Source of the DNA: Thalassovita mangrovi
Lineage (GTDB): Bacteria > Pseudomonadota > Alphaproteobacteria > Rhodobacterales > Rhodobacteraceae
Length of the DNA: 64,000 nucleotides
Reading direction: 5' to 3'
Assembly: GCF_009857745.1 (NCBI RefSeq)
Contig: NZ_WWEN01000003.1
Span: forward strand, 620,001-684,000
Shown: piece by piece, positions 51,318-60,133 of the stretch
How the letters are laid out: each line of letters starts with the position of its first letter
Position numbering within the stretch: position 1 is the stretch's first letter
Notes under the pieces: model-generated
Database searches by the model: none
What the model was told of the DNA's origin: nothing
The model's input: the letters and a program-made list of their open reading frames with translations, nothing else
Position numbers and translations under genes: made by a program

Positions 51318-53006
51318 TCAGCCCGCTGCTTTTTGTCCGTTCTGCTGCATTTCCAGTTCCTGCTGCTGCAATTCGCGCCACAATACCTTTCCGCTGCCCG
51401 ATTTCGGCAGGCTTTCGGTAAAGGCGATGTCGCGCGGGCATTTGTAGGCGGCCATTTCGCCGCGGCACCAATCGATGATCTGATCCGCGGTGGCGTTGGC
51501 CCCTTGGGCGCTGCGCACCACGTAGGCCTTGACGGTTTCGCCGCGGCGCGGATCGGTGGTGCCGATGACGCAGGCCTCGGCCACGTCGGGGCATTTCAGC
51601 ATCAGCATCTCGACCTCGGCGGGCCAGACCTTGAAGCCGGCGGCGTTGATCATCCGCTTCACCCGGTCGACCATGAAGAAATAGCCGTCTTCGTCGTAAT
51701 AGCCGAGGTCGCCGGTGCGCAGGAAGGTCTTGCCGTCATGTTCGATGAAGGCTTCCTGCGTGGCCTTTTCGTTGCGCCAGTAACCCTGGAAGATCTGCGG
51801 GCCCGACACGATGATTTCGCCGGTTTCATTGGGGCCCAGTTCGTGGTGGTCGCTGACCGCGATCACCCGGCAATCGACGTCGAAGACCGGGATGCCGAGG
51901 CATTGCCGTTTCGGTGCCTGCTGCGGGTTGATATGGGTCGCGGCGATGGTTTCGGACATGCCGTAACCTTCGAGGTAATCGAGCCCGGTCATGTCCTTGA
52001 GCTTCCTGGCGATCGCGTCGGGCATCGCGGCGCCGCCGCCGCCGATGGCTTCCAGGCTGGACAGGTCGTAGCTTTCGATATCGGGATCGTTGACCAGGTC
52101 GATCGCCATGGTCGAGATCGAGCGCCAGCGGGTGATCCGGTAGCGTTCGATCAACTTGGCGGCCACGGCGCGGTTCCAGCGGGTCATGACCACTATGGTG
52201 CCGCCCGACAGCAGCGGCCCGTTCATCGAGGCCTGCATCCCGGTGACGTGGAAGAAGGGCAGCACCGACAGGCTGAGGTCGTTGCCCTCCATCGGGTTCC
52301 ATACAATGCCGCCATAGGCGGTGACCAGCAGGCTGCGATGGGTATGAACGCAGCCCTTGGGTTGCCCGGTGGTGCCGGAGCTGTAGGGGATCACCGCCAG
52401 ATCATCGAGCGTCGCCTGCATGTCGCCGGGGATCAGCCCTTCGGCGATCGCATCGGACCAGCGGGTCACGCCGGGGCCCGCGATGTCGGCGGGGTCGAGG
52501 GTGCCCAGCGGGTCGGGCAGCGCGATGTCGTAGCCGGGATCGGCCAGTTCGCCGTAATGGGCGGCGATGACCGTCTTGATCAGCCCTTCCTCGACCACGG
52601 GGATCGCGAAGGGCAGCAGTTCCTGCCCGGTCAGCATCACCGTGGCGCCGGAATCGCGGGCGTAATGCTGCAGCTCGGCGTGGCGGCTCATCGGGTTGAC
52701 CGGGATCACCACCGCGTCGGCGCGCAGGATGGCGTAATAGGCGATCACGTATTGCGGCGCGTTCTGCATGTAGAGAAGCACGCGGTCGCCCTTGGCCACG
52801 CCGCAGCGCTGTTGCAGGTACCCGGCCATGCGGTCGACCTGATCCCAGAATTCGTGGTAGCTGATGCTGCGGCCGTGATAGACGATCGCCGGGTGATCGC
52901 CCTGTTCCGCGGCCTTGTCGGCGACCAGCCGGACCATGGTTTGTTTCGGCAGGTCCAGGTGAAGCGGCACCCCTTCGGGCCAATGTGCGAAATGTCGGTC
53001 GAACAT
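51318..53006 (-). CDS. Class I adenylate-forming acyl-CoA ligase
   Basis: A 562-residue ANL enzyme. The AMP-binding loop is IPYSSGTTGQPKGCVHTHRS, followed by GYGMSETIAATH, FLRTGDLGYYDEDGY and the C-terminal catalytic Lys in LPKSGSGKVLWREL. ATG 53006 is preceded by GGGGGGAG. It differs from the ligase at 47234, so two distinct acids may be activated. It lies 18 bp after the SDR gene in one operon, upstream of the IclR gene. Confidence 0.91.
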   Translation of the reverse strand: MFDRHFAHWPEGVPLHLDLPKQTMVRLVADKAAEQGDHPAIVYHGRSISYHEFWDQVDRMAGYLQQRCGVAKGDRVLLYMQNAPQYVIAYYAILRADAVVIPVNPMSRHAELQHYARDSGATVMLTGQELLPFAIPVVEEGLIKTVIAAHYGELADPGYDIALPDPLGTLDPADIAGPGVTRWSDAIAEGLIPGDMQATLDDLAVIPYSSGTTGQPKGCVHTHRSLLVTAYGGIVWNPMEGNDLSLSVLPFFHVTGMQASMNGPLLSGGTIVVMTRWNRAVAAKLIERYRITRWRSISTMAIDLVNDPDIESYDLSSLEAIGGGGAAMPDAIARKLKDMTGLDYLEGYGMSETIAATHINPQQAPKRQCLGIPVFDVDCRVIAVSDHHELGPNETGEIIVSGPQIFQGYWRNEKATQEAFIEHDGKTFLRTGDLGYYDEDGYFFMVDRVKRMINAAGFKVWPAEVEMLMLKCPDVAEACVIGTTDPRRGETVKAYVVRSAQGANATADQIIDWCRGEMAAYKCPRDIAFTESLPKSGSGKVLWRELQQQELEMQQNGQKAAG

Positions 53007-53024
53007 GTCTCCCCCCTTCAATGT

Positions 53025-53801
<777 letters not shown>

Positions 53802-53860
53802 CAAATTGTCCTCCCTATTGCAACGAAGAGTGGCACAAAGATATGGGCCGATCAATAGAG

Positions 53861-53879
53861 TGCGGAAGTTAGTTCCGCA
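53861..53879. promoter_or_regulatory. Candidate IclR site, perfect palindrome TGCGGAA-N5-TTCCGCA
   Basis: Perfect 7-bp inverted repeat with 5-bp spacer (GTTAG) upstream of the SDR-ligase operon. IclR-family sites commonly have GGAA/TTCC cores, and an IclR gene ends this operon's neighbourhood. Confidence 0.55.
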
Positions 53880-54018
53880 TTGTGGGAATTGAAAAGCGCC
53901 GGGACGGGCGCAAAAGCCGGGCAATAAGGTCGCAAAAGCCAAATGAGGCATTCAAATTTGCGCCAATCTCTGAAATAGCCTTTGGGGTAAGTTTTTCCTG
54001 CCCGGAGCGGACATCCAC

Positions 54019-54981
54019 ATGACCACGCAAGCCACCGTAATCGCCCCCGACCTCATCCCCGAAGCGCTGTACCCGACGCTGAACGCACTGTGCGCCGTGT
54101 CCATCGACGTGGCCGGGGTGATCGCGCGCGGCGCGCTGGGCGGGGCGCTGGCGGCGCAGGTGGGTGAAAACACCGATGGCGACCAGCAGAAGGCGCTGGA
54201 CGTGATGGCCGACGAGATGTTCGAGGCGGCCCTGCGCGGCGGCGACGTGCGCTGGTACGCGTCGGAGGAACAAGAAGAGGCGCTGAAGACCTCGGAAACC
54301 GGCCGCTACGCGCTGGCGATCGATCCGCTGGACGGGTCGTCCAACATCGACGTGAACGTGTCGATCGGCACGATCTTTTCGATCTTCGACGCAAAGGAAG
54401 GCGCCGAGGAAAGTTTCCTGCGCCCGGCCAGCGAACAGATCGCGGGCGGTTATGTGCTTTACGGCCCGGCGACCTGCCTGGTGGTGAGCTTCGGCAACGG
54501 CACGCAGCAATATGTGCTGGACCCGGCGAAGCGCGAATTCGTGCTGGTCGCAGAGGCGATGCAGGTGCCCACGACGTCGAAGGAATTCGCCATCAACGCG
54601 TCGAACGAACGGCACTGGACCAAGCCGGTGAAGGCCTATATCGACGGCTGTCTTGCGGGCAAGGACGGCCCGACCGGGATGGAACACAACATGCGTTGGG
54701 TTGGATCGCTGGTGGCCGAAACCCACCGTATCCTGACCCGGGGCGGGGTGTTCCTGTATCCGGGCGATTCGCGGCCGGGCTATGAAAACGGACGGCTGCG
54801 GATGGTCTATGAATGCGCGCCGATCGCGATGGTGATCGAACAGGCGGGCGGCAAGGCCACCGATGGCGCCACCCCGATCCTGGAGCGGCAGGCCGACGGG
54901 CTGCATGCGCGGGTGCCGCTGGTCTTCGGCAGCGCCGAGATGGTGCAGCAGGTGACCGATCAGCACGTGATGGACCACTAA
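54019..54981 (+). CDS. fbp: Class 1 fructose-1,6-bisphosphatase
   Basis: A 320-residue cytoplasmic phosphatase for gluconeogenesis (or the Calvin cycle), converting fructose-1,6-bisphosphate to fructose-6-phosphate. The metal/substrate motif [13 protein letters not shown] is at about residues 98-110, and the C-terminal region has [15 protein letters not shown]-like sequence. Length is typical of the type found in alphaproteobacteria. It is followed by rpe after a 51-bp gap with a hairpin. RuBisCO genes are not in the window, so CO2 fixation cannot be claimed. Confidence 0.94.
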   Translation: MTTQATVIAPDLIPEALYPTLNALCAVSIDVAGVIARGALGGALAAQVGENTDGDQQKALDVMADEMFEAALRGGDVRWYASEEQEEALKTSETGRYALAIDPLDGSSNIDVNVSIGTIFSIFDAKEGAEESFLRPASEQIAGGYVLYGPATCLVVSFGNGTQQYVLDPAKREFVLVAEAMQVPTTSKEFAINASNERHWTKPVKAYIDGCLAGKDGPTGMEHNMRWVGSLVAETHRILTRGGVFLYPGDSRPGYENGRLRMVYECAPIAMVIEQAGGKATDGATPILERQADGLHARVPLVFGSAEMVQQVTDQHVMDH

Positions 54982-54987
54982 CGGACG

Positions 54988-55010
54988 GCGTTTTCTGATT
55001 CAGAAAACGC
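54988..55010 (+). promoter_or_regulatory. Intercistronic hairpin between fbp and rpe
   Basis: Perfect 10-bp stem GCGTTTTCTG/CAGAAAACGC with loop ATT, no following T-run. Likely an mRNA processing or stability element. Confidence 0.6.
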
Positions 55011-55032
55011 GCTCTCAACCGGAGAAACAGAC

Positions 55033-55716
55033 ATGACTTTCGACCGTTCCCTCAAGATCGCGCCGTCGATCCTGTCCGCCGATTTCGCCAATTTCGGCAA
55101 GGAAATCGAAGCCATCGAGGCGCAGGGCTGCGACTGGGTGCACGTGGACGTGATGGACGGGCATTTCGTGCCGAACCTGACCTTCGGCCCGCCGCTCTGC
55201 GCCGCGATCCGCAAGCACATCAACACGGTGATGGACGTGCACCTGATGATTTCGCCGGTCGATCCCTATATCGAGGCCTTTGCCGAGGCCGGCGCCGACG
55301 TTCTGACCGCGCATCTGGAAGCCGGGCCGCATATCCACCGCACGCTGCAGGCGATCCGCGGCGCGGGCTGCAAGGCTGGGCTGGCGCTGAACCCGGGCAC
55401 GGGCGTGGAAGATATCGACTACCTCTTGGACATGGTGGACCTGGTCTGCGTGATGACCGTGAACCCCGGCTTCGGCGGGCAGAAGTTCATCCACAGCCAG
55501 ATCGAGAAGGTGCGCAAGCTGCGCGCGATGATCGGCGACCGGCCGATCCATATCGAAATCGACGGCGGCGTGACGCCGGAAACCGCCCCGCTGGTGGTGG
55601 AAGCCGGGGCCGACGTTCTGGTCGCCGGGTCGGCGGTGTTCAAGGGCGGGTCGGTGGAAAACCCGGCGCCCTATGGCGACAACATGCGGGCGATCCGCGA
55701 AGCCGTTAAGGGCTGA
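55033..55716 (+). CDS. rpe: Ribulose-phosphate 3-epimerase
   Basis: A 227-residue TIM-barrel enzyme interconverting ribulose-5-phosphate and xylulose-5-phosphate. Motifs: KIAPSILSADFANF, VHVDVMDGHFVPN (metal His/Asp), VMDVHLMI, MTVNPGFGGQKF and IEIDGGVTPETAP. GGAGAAAC precedes the ATG. Cotranscription with fbp is likely; both serve sugar-phosphate interconversion. Confidence 0.96.
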   Translation: MTFDRSLKIAPSILSADFANFGKEIEAIEAQGCDWVHVDVMDGHFVPNLTFGPPLCAAIRKHINTVMDVHLMISPVDPYIEAFAEAGADVLTAHLEAGPHIHRTLQAIRGAGCKAGLALNPGTGVEDIDYLLDMVDLVCVMTVNPGFGGQKFIHSQIEKVRKLRAMIGDRPIHIEIDGGVTPETAPLVVEAGADVLVAGSAVFKGGSVENPAPYGDNMRAIREAVKG

Positions 55717-55761
55717 TCAGCCCAAGCAGACAGAGGGGCGGCGCAAACGCAATGCGCCGCC

Positions 55762-56319
55762 TCAGGCCGTTCCGCCTTCGCCGAAACCCGACAGCCGGGC
55801 CAGCAGGACGGCCACGTTTTTCACCTTGAATTTGCGCAACAGCCGCGCGCGCACGTCTTCGATGGTGCGCGGCGACAATTCCAGCAGCTGGGCGATTTCC
55901 TTGCTGGTGCGGCCGCGCGACAGCCAGGTCAGCACCTCGCGTTCGCGCGGGGTCAGGCTGGGCCCGGCGGGGGTGTTGTCGATCGGGGTGAAGCTCAGCA
56001 CGATGCGCGCCAGCGGGTCCTCGGGGGTCAGGGTGCGGGCGCGGAAGCGGCACCACAGATGGCCGCCATCGGCGGTCAGCATCAGACGTTCGTCGCTATA
56101 GGGCAGGTCCTGTTTCAGCGGTTCCAGCCCGATATCGCGGATCTGGTGGAATTCCTGGTCGGTGCCGTAAAGCAGCCGGAAGCTTTGCCCCAGAAGCTGC
56201 GATTTCTCGAATCCGAACATTTGTGCGAACGTGTCGTTGCAGGCCCGGATCACCCGGTGTTCGGTCAGCGCCAAACCCATCGGCGCGTTTTCGAAGGCAA
56301 GTTGGTCGAGGTCGTGCAT
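55762..56319 (-). CDS. PAS-domain LuxR-family transcriptional regulator
   Basis: A 185-residue regulator. An N-terminal PAS domain (about 1-115; LDQLAFENAPMGLALTEHR...DTFAQMFGFEKSQLLG) is followed by a LuxR HTH at about 120-175 (LTPREREVLTWLSRGRTSKEIAQLLELSPRTIEDVRARLLRKF). There is no receiver or autoinducer domain, so the signal is sensed by the PAS fold, ligand unknown. An 18-bp palindrome TACGGT-N6-ACCGTA lies 15 bp upstream of its start codon. It converges on rpe with a 45-bp gap. Confidence 0.9.
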   Translation of the reverse strand: MHDLDQLAFENAPMGLALTEHRVIRACNDTFAQMFGFEKSQLLGQSFRLLYGTDQEFHQIRDIGLEPLKQDLPYSDERLMLTADGGHLWCRFRARTLTPEDPLARIVLSFTPIDNTPAGPSLTPREREVLTWLSRGRTSKEIAQLLELSPRTIEDVRARLLRKFKVKNVAVLLARLSGFGEGGTA

Positions 56320-56334
56320 GTGTCACCGTGATCC

Positions 56335-56352
56335 TACGGTATTGGAACCGTA
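56335..56352. promoter_or_regulatory. Candidate LuxR-type palindrome TACGGT-N6-ACCGTA
   Basis: A perfect 6-6-6 inverted repeat directly upstream of the PAS-LuxR gene and upstream of the divergent transglutaminase-like gene. Fits an autoregulatory site for a LuxR-HTH dimer. Confidence 0.45.
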
Positions 56353-56450
56353 ACGGGACTGGAGCATGGTTTTGCTCCGATATGCAAGCGGTGACCCCCG
56401 GTCAGGCTGGGGCGCTGCATTGGAACAGAGTAACAGCGGGGGCGGTTGCT

Positions 56451-56915
56451 ATGGGGGGAGGCAGACAGGGGATCGCGACGGTCGTGGTCGACGCGCGCTT
56501 GCGCGATCTGACCGGGCGGGTGCGGCAATTCCTGGAACCGCGCTGGACGGCGTGGCTGCGGAGCCAGGGCTGCCCGAAGATGGTCACCCCGAGTCAGGGC
56601 ACCTGCGGCCGGTCCAGCCTGTTCCTGAGCCGGGTGTTGCAGGACAACGGTTACCCGGCGGAATTCGCGGCGGGCCACCCGGCAGAGGGGCGCAAAGGGT
56701 TCCTGACCTCCGAGGGCTGGAAGGGCCATGCCTGGGTGGAAAGCGGCGGTTTGATCCTGGACGTGACGGCGGATCAGTTCGGCCTGCCGCCGGTGGTGAT
56801 CACCGGGGCGGGTGATCCGCGCTTTGGCCGGGGCACCGACTGGACCGCGCCGGAATTCATTTCCAGACGCCAGCGCATGGTCGAGGAGCTGCTGGCCGAC
56901 TGGGCGCAGCAATAG
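56451..56915 (+). CDS. Transglutaminase-like cysteine-peptidase-fold protein, uncharacterised
   Basis: A protein of 154 residues from ATG 56451 (another in-frame ATG at 56382 is possible). It has a candidate Cys-His-Asp triad in the order and context of transglutaminase-like folds: Cys52 in GTCGRSSLFLSRVLQDNGY, His93 in GHAWVESGG, and Asp104 in LILDVTADQFG. There is no signal peptide, so the enzyme, if active, is cytoplasmic. The fold could serve as a peptidase, amidase or acyl-transfer enzyme. I cannot assign a substrate. The following SDR begins 13 bp later. Confidence 0.7.
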   Translation: MGGGRQGIATVVVDARLRDLTGRVRQFLEPRWTAWLRSQGCPKMVTPSQGTCGRSSLFLSRVLQDNGYPAEFAAGHPAEGRKGFLTSEGWKGHAWVESGGLILDVTADQFGLPPVVITGAGDPRFGRGTDWTAPEFISRRQRMVEELLADWAQQ

Positions 56916-56928
56916 CGGGAGGGAAAAG

Positions 56929-57669
56929 ATGAGACTCAAGGGCAAGAGCGCCATCGTTACCGGCGGCGCATCGGGGTTCGGCGCCGGGATCGCGCGCAAA
57001 TTCGCGGCCGAGGGCGCGCGGGTGATGGTGGCGGACCTGAATATCGACCTGGCGCAAGAAGTGGCCGGGGATATCGGCGGCATCGCCTATCACGTGGACG
57101 TGTCGCAAAATGGCAGCGTCGCCAACATGGCGGCGGATGCGAAGGCGGAACTGGGCACGCCCGACATCCTGGTCAACAATGCCGGGATCACCCATCTGCC
57201 GACGCTGATGGAGGATGTGAGCGAGGCGGATTTCGACCGGGTCTTCGCGGTGAACTGCAAATCCGTCTACCTGATGGCGCGCCATTTCGTGCCGGTGATG
57301 AAGCAGGCGGGCAAGGGGGCGATCCTGAACGTGGCCTCCACCGCCGGGATCAGCCCGCGGCCGCGGTTGAACTGGTACAACGCCTCGAAGGGATGGATGA
57401 TCACCGCGACCAAGGCGATGGCGGTGGAACTGGCGCCTGCGGGCATCCGGGTCAACGCGATCTGCCCGGTGGCGGGGGAAACGCCGCTGCTGCCGTCCTT
57501 CATGGGCGAGGATACGCCGGAGATGCGCGAGAAATTCCTGTCCACCATCCCGCTGGGCCGGTTTTCCACCCCCGAGGACATGGGCAACGCCGCCTGTTTT
57601 CTGTGTTCGGACGAGGCCAGTATGGTCACCGGCGTCGCGATGGAGGTCGATGGCGGGCGCTGCATCTGA
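56929..57669 (+). CDS. SDR family oxidoreductase (glucose/3-oxoacyl-reductase-like)
   Basis: A 246-residue classical SDR: VTGGASGFGAGIARKF at about 12-27, NNAGITHLP, and catalytic YNASK. GGGAGGGAAAAG precedes ATG 56929, which fixes the start. It shares an operon with the transglutaminase-like gene. Substrate unknown; SDRs of this type are often labelled glucose-1-dehydrogenase or 3-oxoacyl-ACP reductase without proof. Confidence 0.9.
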   Translation: MRLKGKSAIVTGGASGFGAGIARKFAAEGARVMVADLNIDLAQEVAGDIGGIAYHVDVSQNGSVANMAADAKAELGTPDILVNNAGITHLPTLMEDVSEADFDRVFAVNCKSVYLMARHFVPVMKQAGKGAILNVASTAGISPRPRLNWYNASKGWMITATKAMAVELAPAGIRVNAICPVAGETPLLPSFMGEDTPEMREKFLSTIPLGRFSTPEDMGNAACFLCSDEASMVTGVAMEVDGGRCI

Positions 57670-57753
57670 TCCCACCATGCGGTAACGCATGGTTCGGGGC
57701 TTGCCGGGCGGGGCGGTTTTGCCCTAGCTGGCCCGGTCTGAGGGAGGAATGAG

Positions 57754-58932
57754 ATGCGGGTCGGATTGGCGCTGCTTTGCGCGGCTTATGTGCTGAGCCA
57801 GTTTTACAGGTCGTTTCTGGCGGTATTGACCGAGGCGCTGAAGACCGATGTGGGCGCCAGCGCCGAGGATCTGGCCAATGCATCGGGCCTGTGGTTCCTG
57901 GCCTTCGCCCTGATGCAGATCCCGGTGGGTGAGGCATTGGACCGGATCGGGCCGCGCCGCACCGCCGGCATCCTGCTGCTGATCGGCGGCGCGGGGGGCG
58001 CGGCTTTGTTCGGCTTGGCGACGACGCCTGCGCATATCTCGGTGGCGATGGTGCTGCTTGGCATCGGGTGTTCGCCGGTGCTGATGGCGAGCTATTTCAT
58101 CTTCGCACGGGTCTATCCGGCGGCGGTCTTCGCCACGCTGGCGGCGGTGCTGCTGGGGGTGGGCAGCCTGGGCAACCTGCTGGGCGCGCTTCCGATGGCG
58201 ATGGCGGCCGAGACGTTCGGCTGGCGCGGCACCCTGTTCGGGCTGGCGGCGGTCAGCGGCGTGGTTGCGGTTGGATTGCTGGTCACGGTGAAGGACCCCG
58301 AACGGGTGGTGCATGATCTGCGCGGGTCGGTTCTGGACCTGCTGAAGATGCCCGCCCTTTGGCTGATCTTCCCGCTGACGCTGGTGCAATATGCCCCGGC
58401 GGCGGGGCTGCGGGGCTTGTGGATCGGGCCCTATATGGCCGATGTGTTCGGCTTCGACACCACGGCGATCGGCAATGTCACCCTGATCATGGGCGTTGCG
58501 ATGATCCTGGGCACCTTCGCCTATGGCCCGCTGGACCGGCTGCTGGGGACGCGCAAATGGGTGATCTTCGGCGGCAACGCGGCGGCGATGGTGGCGCTGG
58601 CGGGGCTGTGGGCGCTGCCCGCGGGGCATGCGTGGCTGTCGGTGGCGCTGTGCGCGGCGGTAGGGTTCTTCGGCGCCAGCTACCCGATGATCATGGCGCA
58701 TGGGCGCAGTTTCGTGCCCGACCACCTTGTCGGGCGCGGCGTGACGCTGATGAACCTCTTTGCCATCGGCGGGGTCGGGATTTTCCAGGTGGTCACCGGT
58801 CGGCTGCACGCGGCGGTGGCGGAAGGGGCCGGAACGGCGGCAGCGCCCTATGGCGCGCTGTTCGGATTTTTCGCGGCGTTGCTGATCGCGGGTTTGTTAC
58901 CCTATCTGTTTTGCCGCGACCGCACGGATTGA
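57754..58932 (+). CDS. Major facilitator superfamily transporter
   Basis: A 392-residue inner-membrane protein with about twelve hydrophobic helices. The loop after helix 2 reads LDRIGPRRTAGIL, matching the MFS D-R-x-G-x-R-R motif, and helix-4 region holds GIGCSPVLMASYFIFAR. A central loop separates the halves (VKDPERVVHDLRGS). Class of substrate is not evident; the N-terminus lacks features of the sugar porters. GGGAGGAA precedes the ATG. Confidence 0.9.
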   Translation: MRVGLALLCAAYVLSQFYRSFLAVLTEALKTDVGASAEDLANASGLWFLAFALMQIPVGEALDRIGPRRTAGILLLIGGAGGAALFGLATTPAHISVAMVLLGIGCSPVLMASYFIFARVYPAAVFATLAAVLLGVGSLGNLLGALPMAMAAETFGWRGTLFGLAAVSGVVAVGLLVTVKDPERVVHDLRGSVLDLLKMPALWLIFPLTLVQYAPAAGLRGLWIGPYMADVFGFDTTAIGNVTLIMGVAMILGTFAYGPLDRLLGTRKWVIFGGNAAAMVALAGLWALPAGHAWLSVALCAAVGFFGASYPMIMAHGRSFVPDHLVGRGVTLMNLFAIGGVGIFQVVTGRLHAAVAEGAGTAAAPYGALFGFFAALLIAGLLPYLFCRDRTD

Positions 58933-59004
58933 CGCGAATCCCCTTTATTTCCTTGGGGCGCTCATGTATGTGCACGTCGTCTTAAGGAAAGGAGACGACC
59001 CAAA

Positions 59005-60027
59005 ATGGGCTATAAAGTCGCTGTAGTCGGCGCCACGGGCAATGTGGGCCGCGAAATGCTGAACATCCTGGCCGAACGCCAGTTCCCCGTCGATGAGATT
59101 GTCGCGCTGGCAAGCCGCAAATCTCTCGGCACAGAAGTTAGCTTTGGCGATGAGACACTTAAGACAAAGGACCTCGACACTTTCGATTTCACCGGCTGGG
59201 ACATGGCGCTGTTCGCCGTGGGCTCCGAGGCGACCAAGAAATATGCCCCGAAAGCGGCCGCTGCCGGTTGCGTGGTGATCGATAACTCGTCGCTCTACCG
59301 CTATGACCCGGATATCCCGCTGATCGTGCCGGAAGTGAACCCGCAGGCGATCCACGGCTATGCCAAGAAGAACATCATCGCCAACCCGAACTGTTCAACC
59401 GCGCAGATGGTCGTGGCGCTGAAGCCGCTGCACGACCGCGCCAAGATCAAGCGCGTCGTGGTGTCGACCTATCAGTCGGTGTCCGGTTCGGGCAAAGAGG
59501 CGATCGATGAGCTGTGGAACCAGACCAAGGGCATGTATGTGCCGGGTCAGGAAGTGGAACCGAAGGTGTATCCCAAGCAGATCGCCTTCAACGTGATTCC
59601 GCATATCGACGTCTTCCTCGACGACGGGTCGACCAAGGAAGAATGGAAGATGGTGGCCGAAACCAAGAAGATCGTCGATCCGTCGATCAAGCTGACCGCG
59701 ACCTGCGTTCGGGTGCCGGTGTTTGTCGGCCATTCCGAGGCGATCAACATCGAGTTCGAGGACTTCCTCGACGAGGACGAGGCGCGCGACATCCTGCGCG
59801 AGGCGCCGGGCATCATGGTGATCGACAAGCGCGAAGACGGTGGCTACGTGACGCCGGTCGAATGCGTTGGCGATTTCGCCACCTTCATCAGCCGCATCCG
59901 CCAGGATTCGACCATCGACAACGGTCTGAACCTGTGGTGCGTGTCCGACAACCTGCGCAAGGGCGCGGCGCTGAACGCGGTTCAGATCGCCGAGCTGCTG
60001 GGCCGCGAGGTTCTCAAGAAGGGCTGA
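59005..60027 (+). CDS. asd: Aspartate-semialdehyde dehydrogenase
   Basis: A 340-residue NADPH enzyme making L-aspartate 4-semialdehyde for lysine, threonine, methionine and diaminopimelate. NADP loop GATGNVGREML is at the N-terminus; the catalytic Cys is in NPNCSTAQMV; the later His in LTATCVRVPVFVGHSEAI. AAAGGAGA is well spaced before ATG 59005. Length is typical of the shorter bacterial type. A good terminator follows. Confidence 0.96.
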   Translation: MGYKVAVVGATGNVGREMLNILAERQFPVDEIVALASRKSLGTEVSFGDETLKTKDLDTFDFTGWDMALFAVGSEATKKYAPKAAAAGCVVIDNSSLYRYDPDIPLIVPEVNPQAIHGYAKKNIIANPNCSTAQMVVALKPLHDRAKIKRVVVSTYQSVSGSGKEAIDELWNQTKGMYVPGQEVEPKVYPKQIAFNVIPHIDVFLDDGSTKEEWKMVAETKKIVDPSIKLTATCVRVPVFVGHSEAINIEFEDFLDEDEARDILREAPGIMVIDKREDGGYVTPVECVGDFATFISRIRQDSTIDNGLNLWCVSDNLRKGAALNAVQIAELLGREVLKKG

Positions 60028-60051
60028 TTTCCGCCCAAAGCTGAGGTCACG

Positions 60052-60085
60052 GAGGGCGCCCCTTGGGCGCCCTCTTGTGTTTTGC
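60052..60085 (+). terminator. Terminator after asd
   Basis: Stem GAGGGCGCC/GGCGCCCTC with loop CCTTG, followed by T-rich TTGTGTTTT. Confidence 0.75.
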
Positions 60086-60133
60086 ACCCATTCGGCGAAA
60101 TGTTGGGCAACTGATTTTACCGGGAGGAATTTC

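Noticed and set aside
56223-56450. An N-terminal extension of the transglutaminase-like gene
   Set aside because: It overlaps the LuxR gene and the palindrome and is Arg/Cys-rich; ATG 56451 or 56382 is more plausible.
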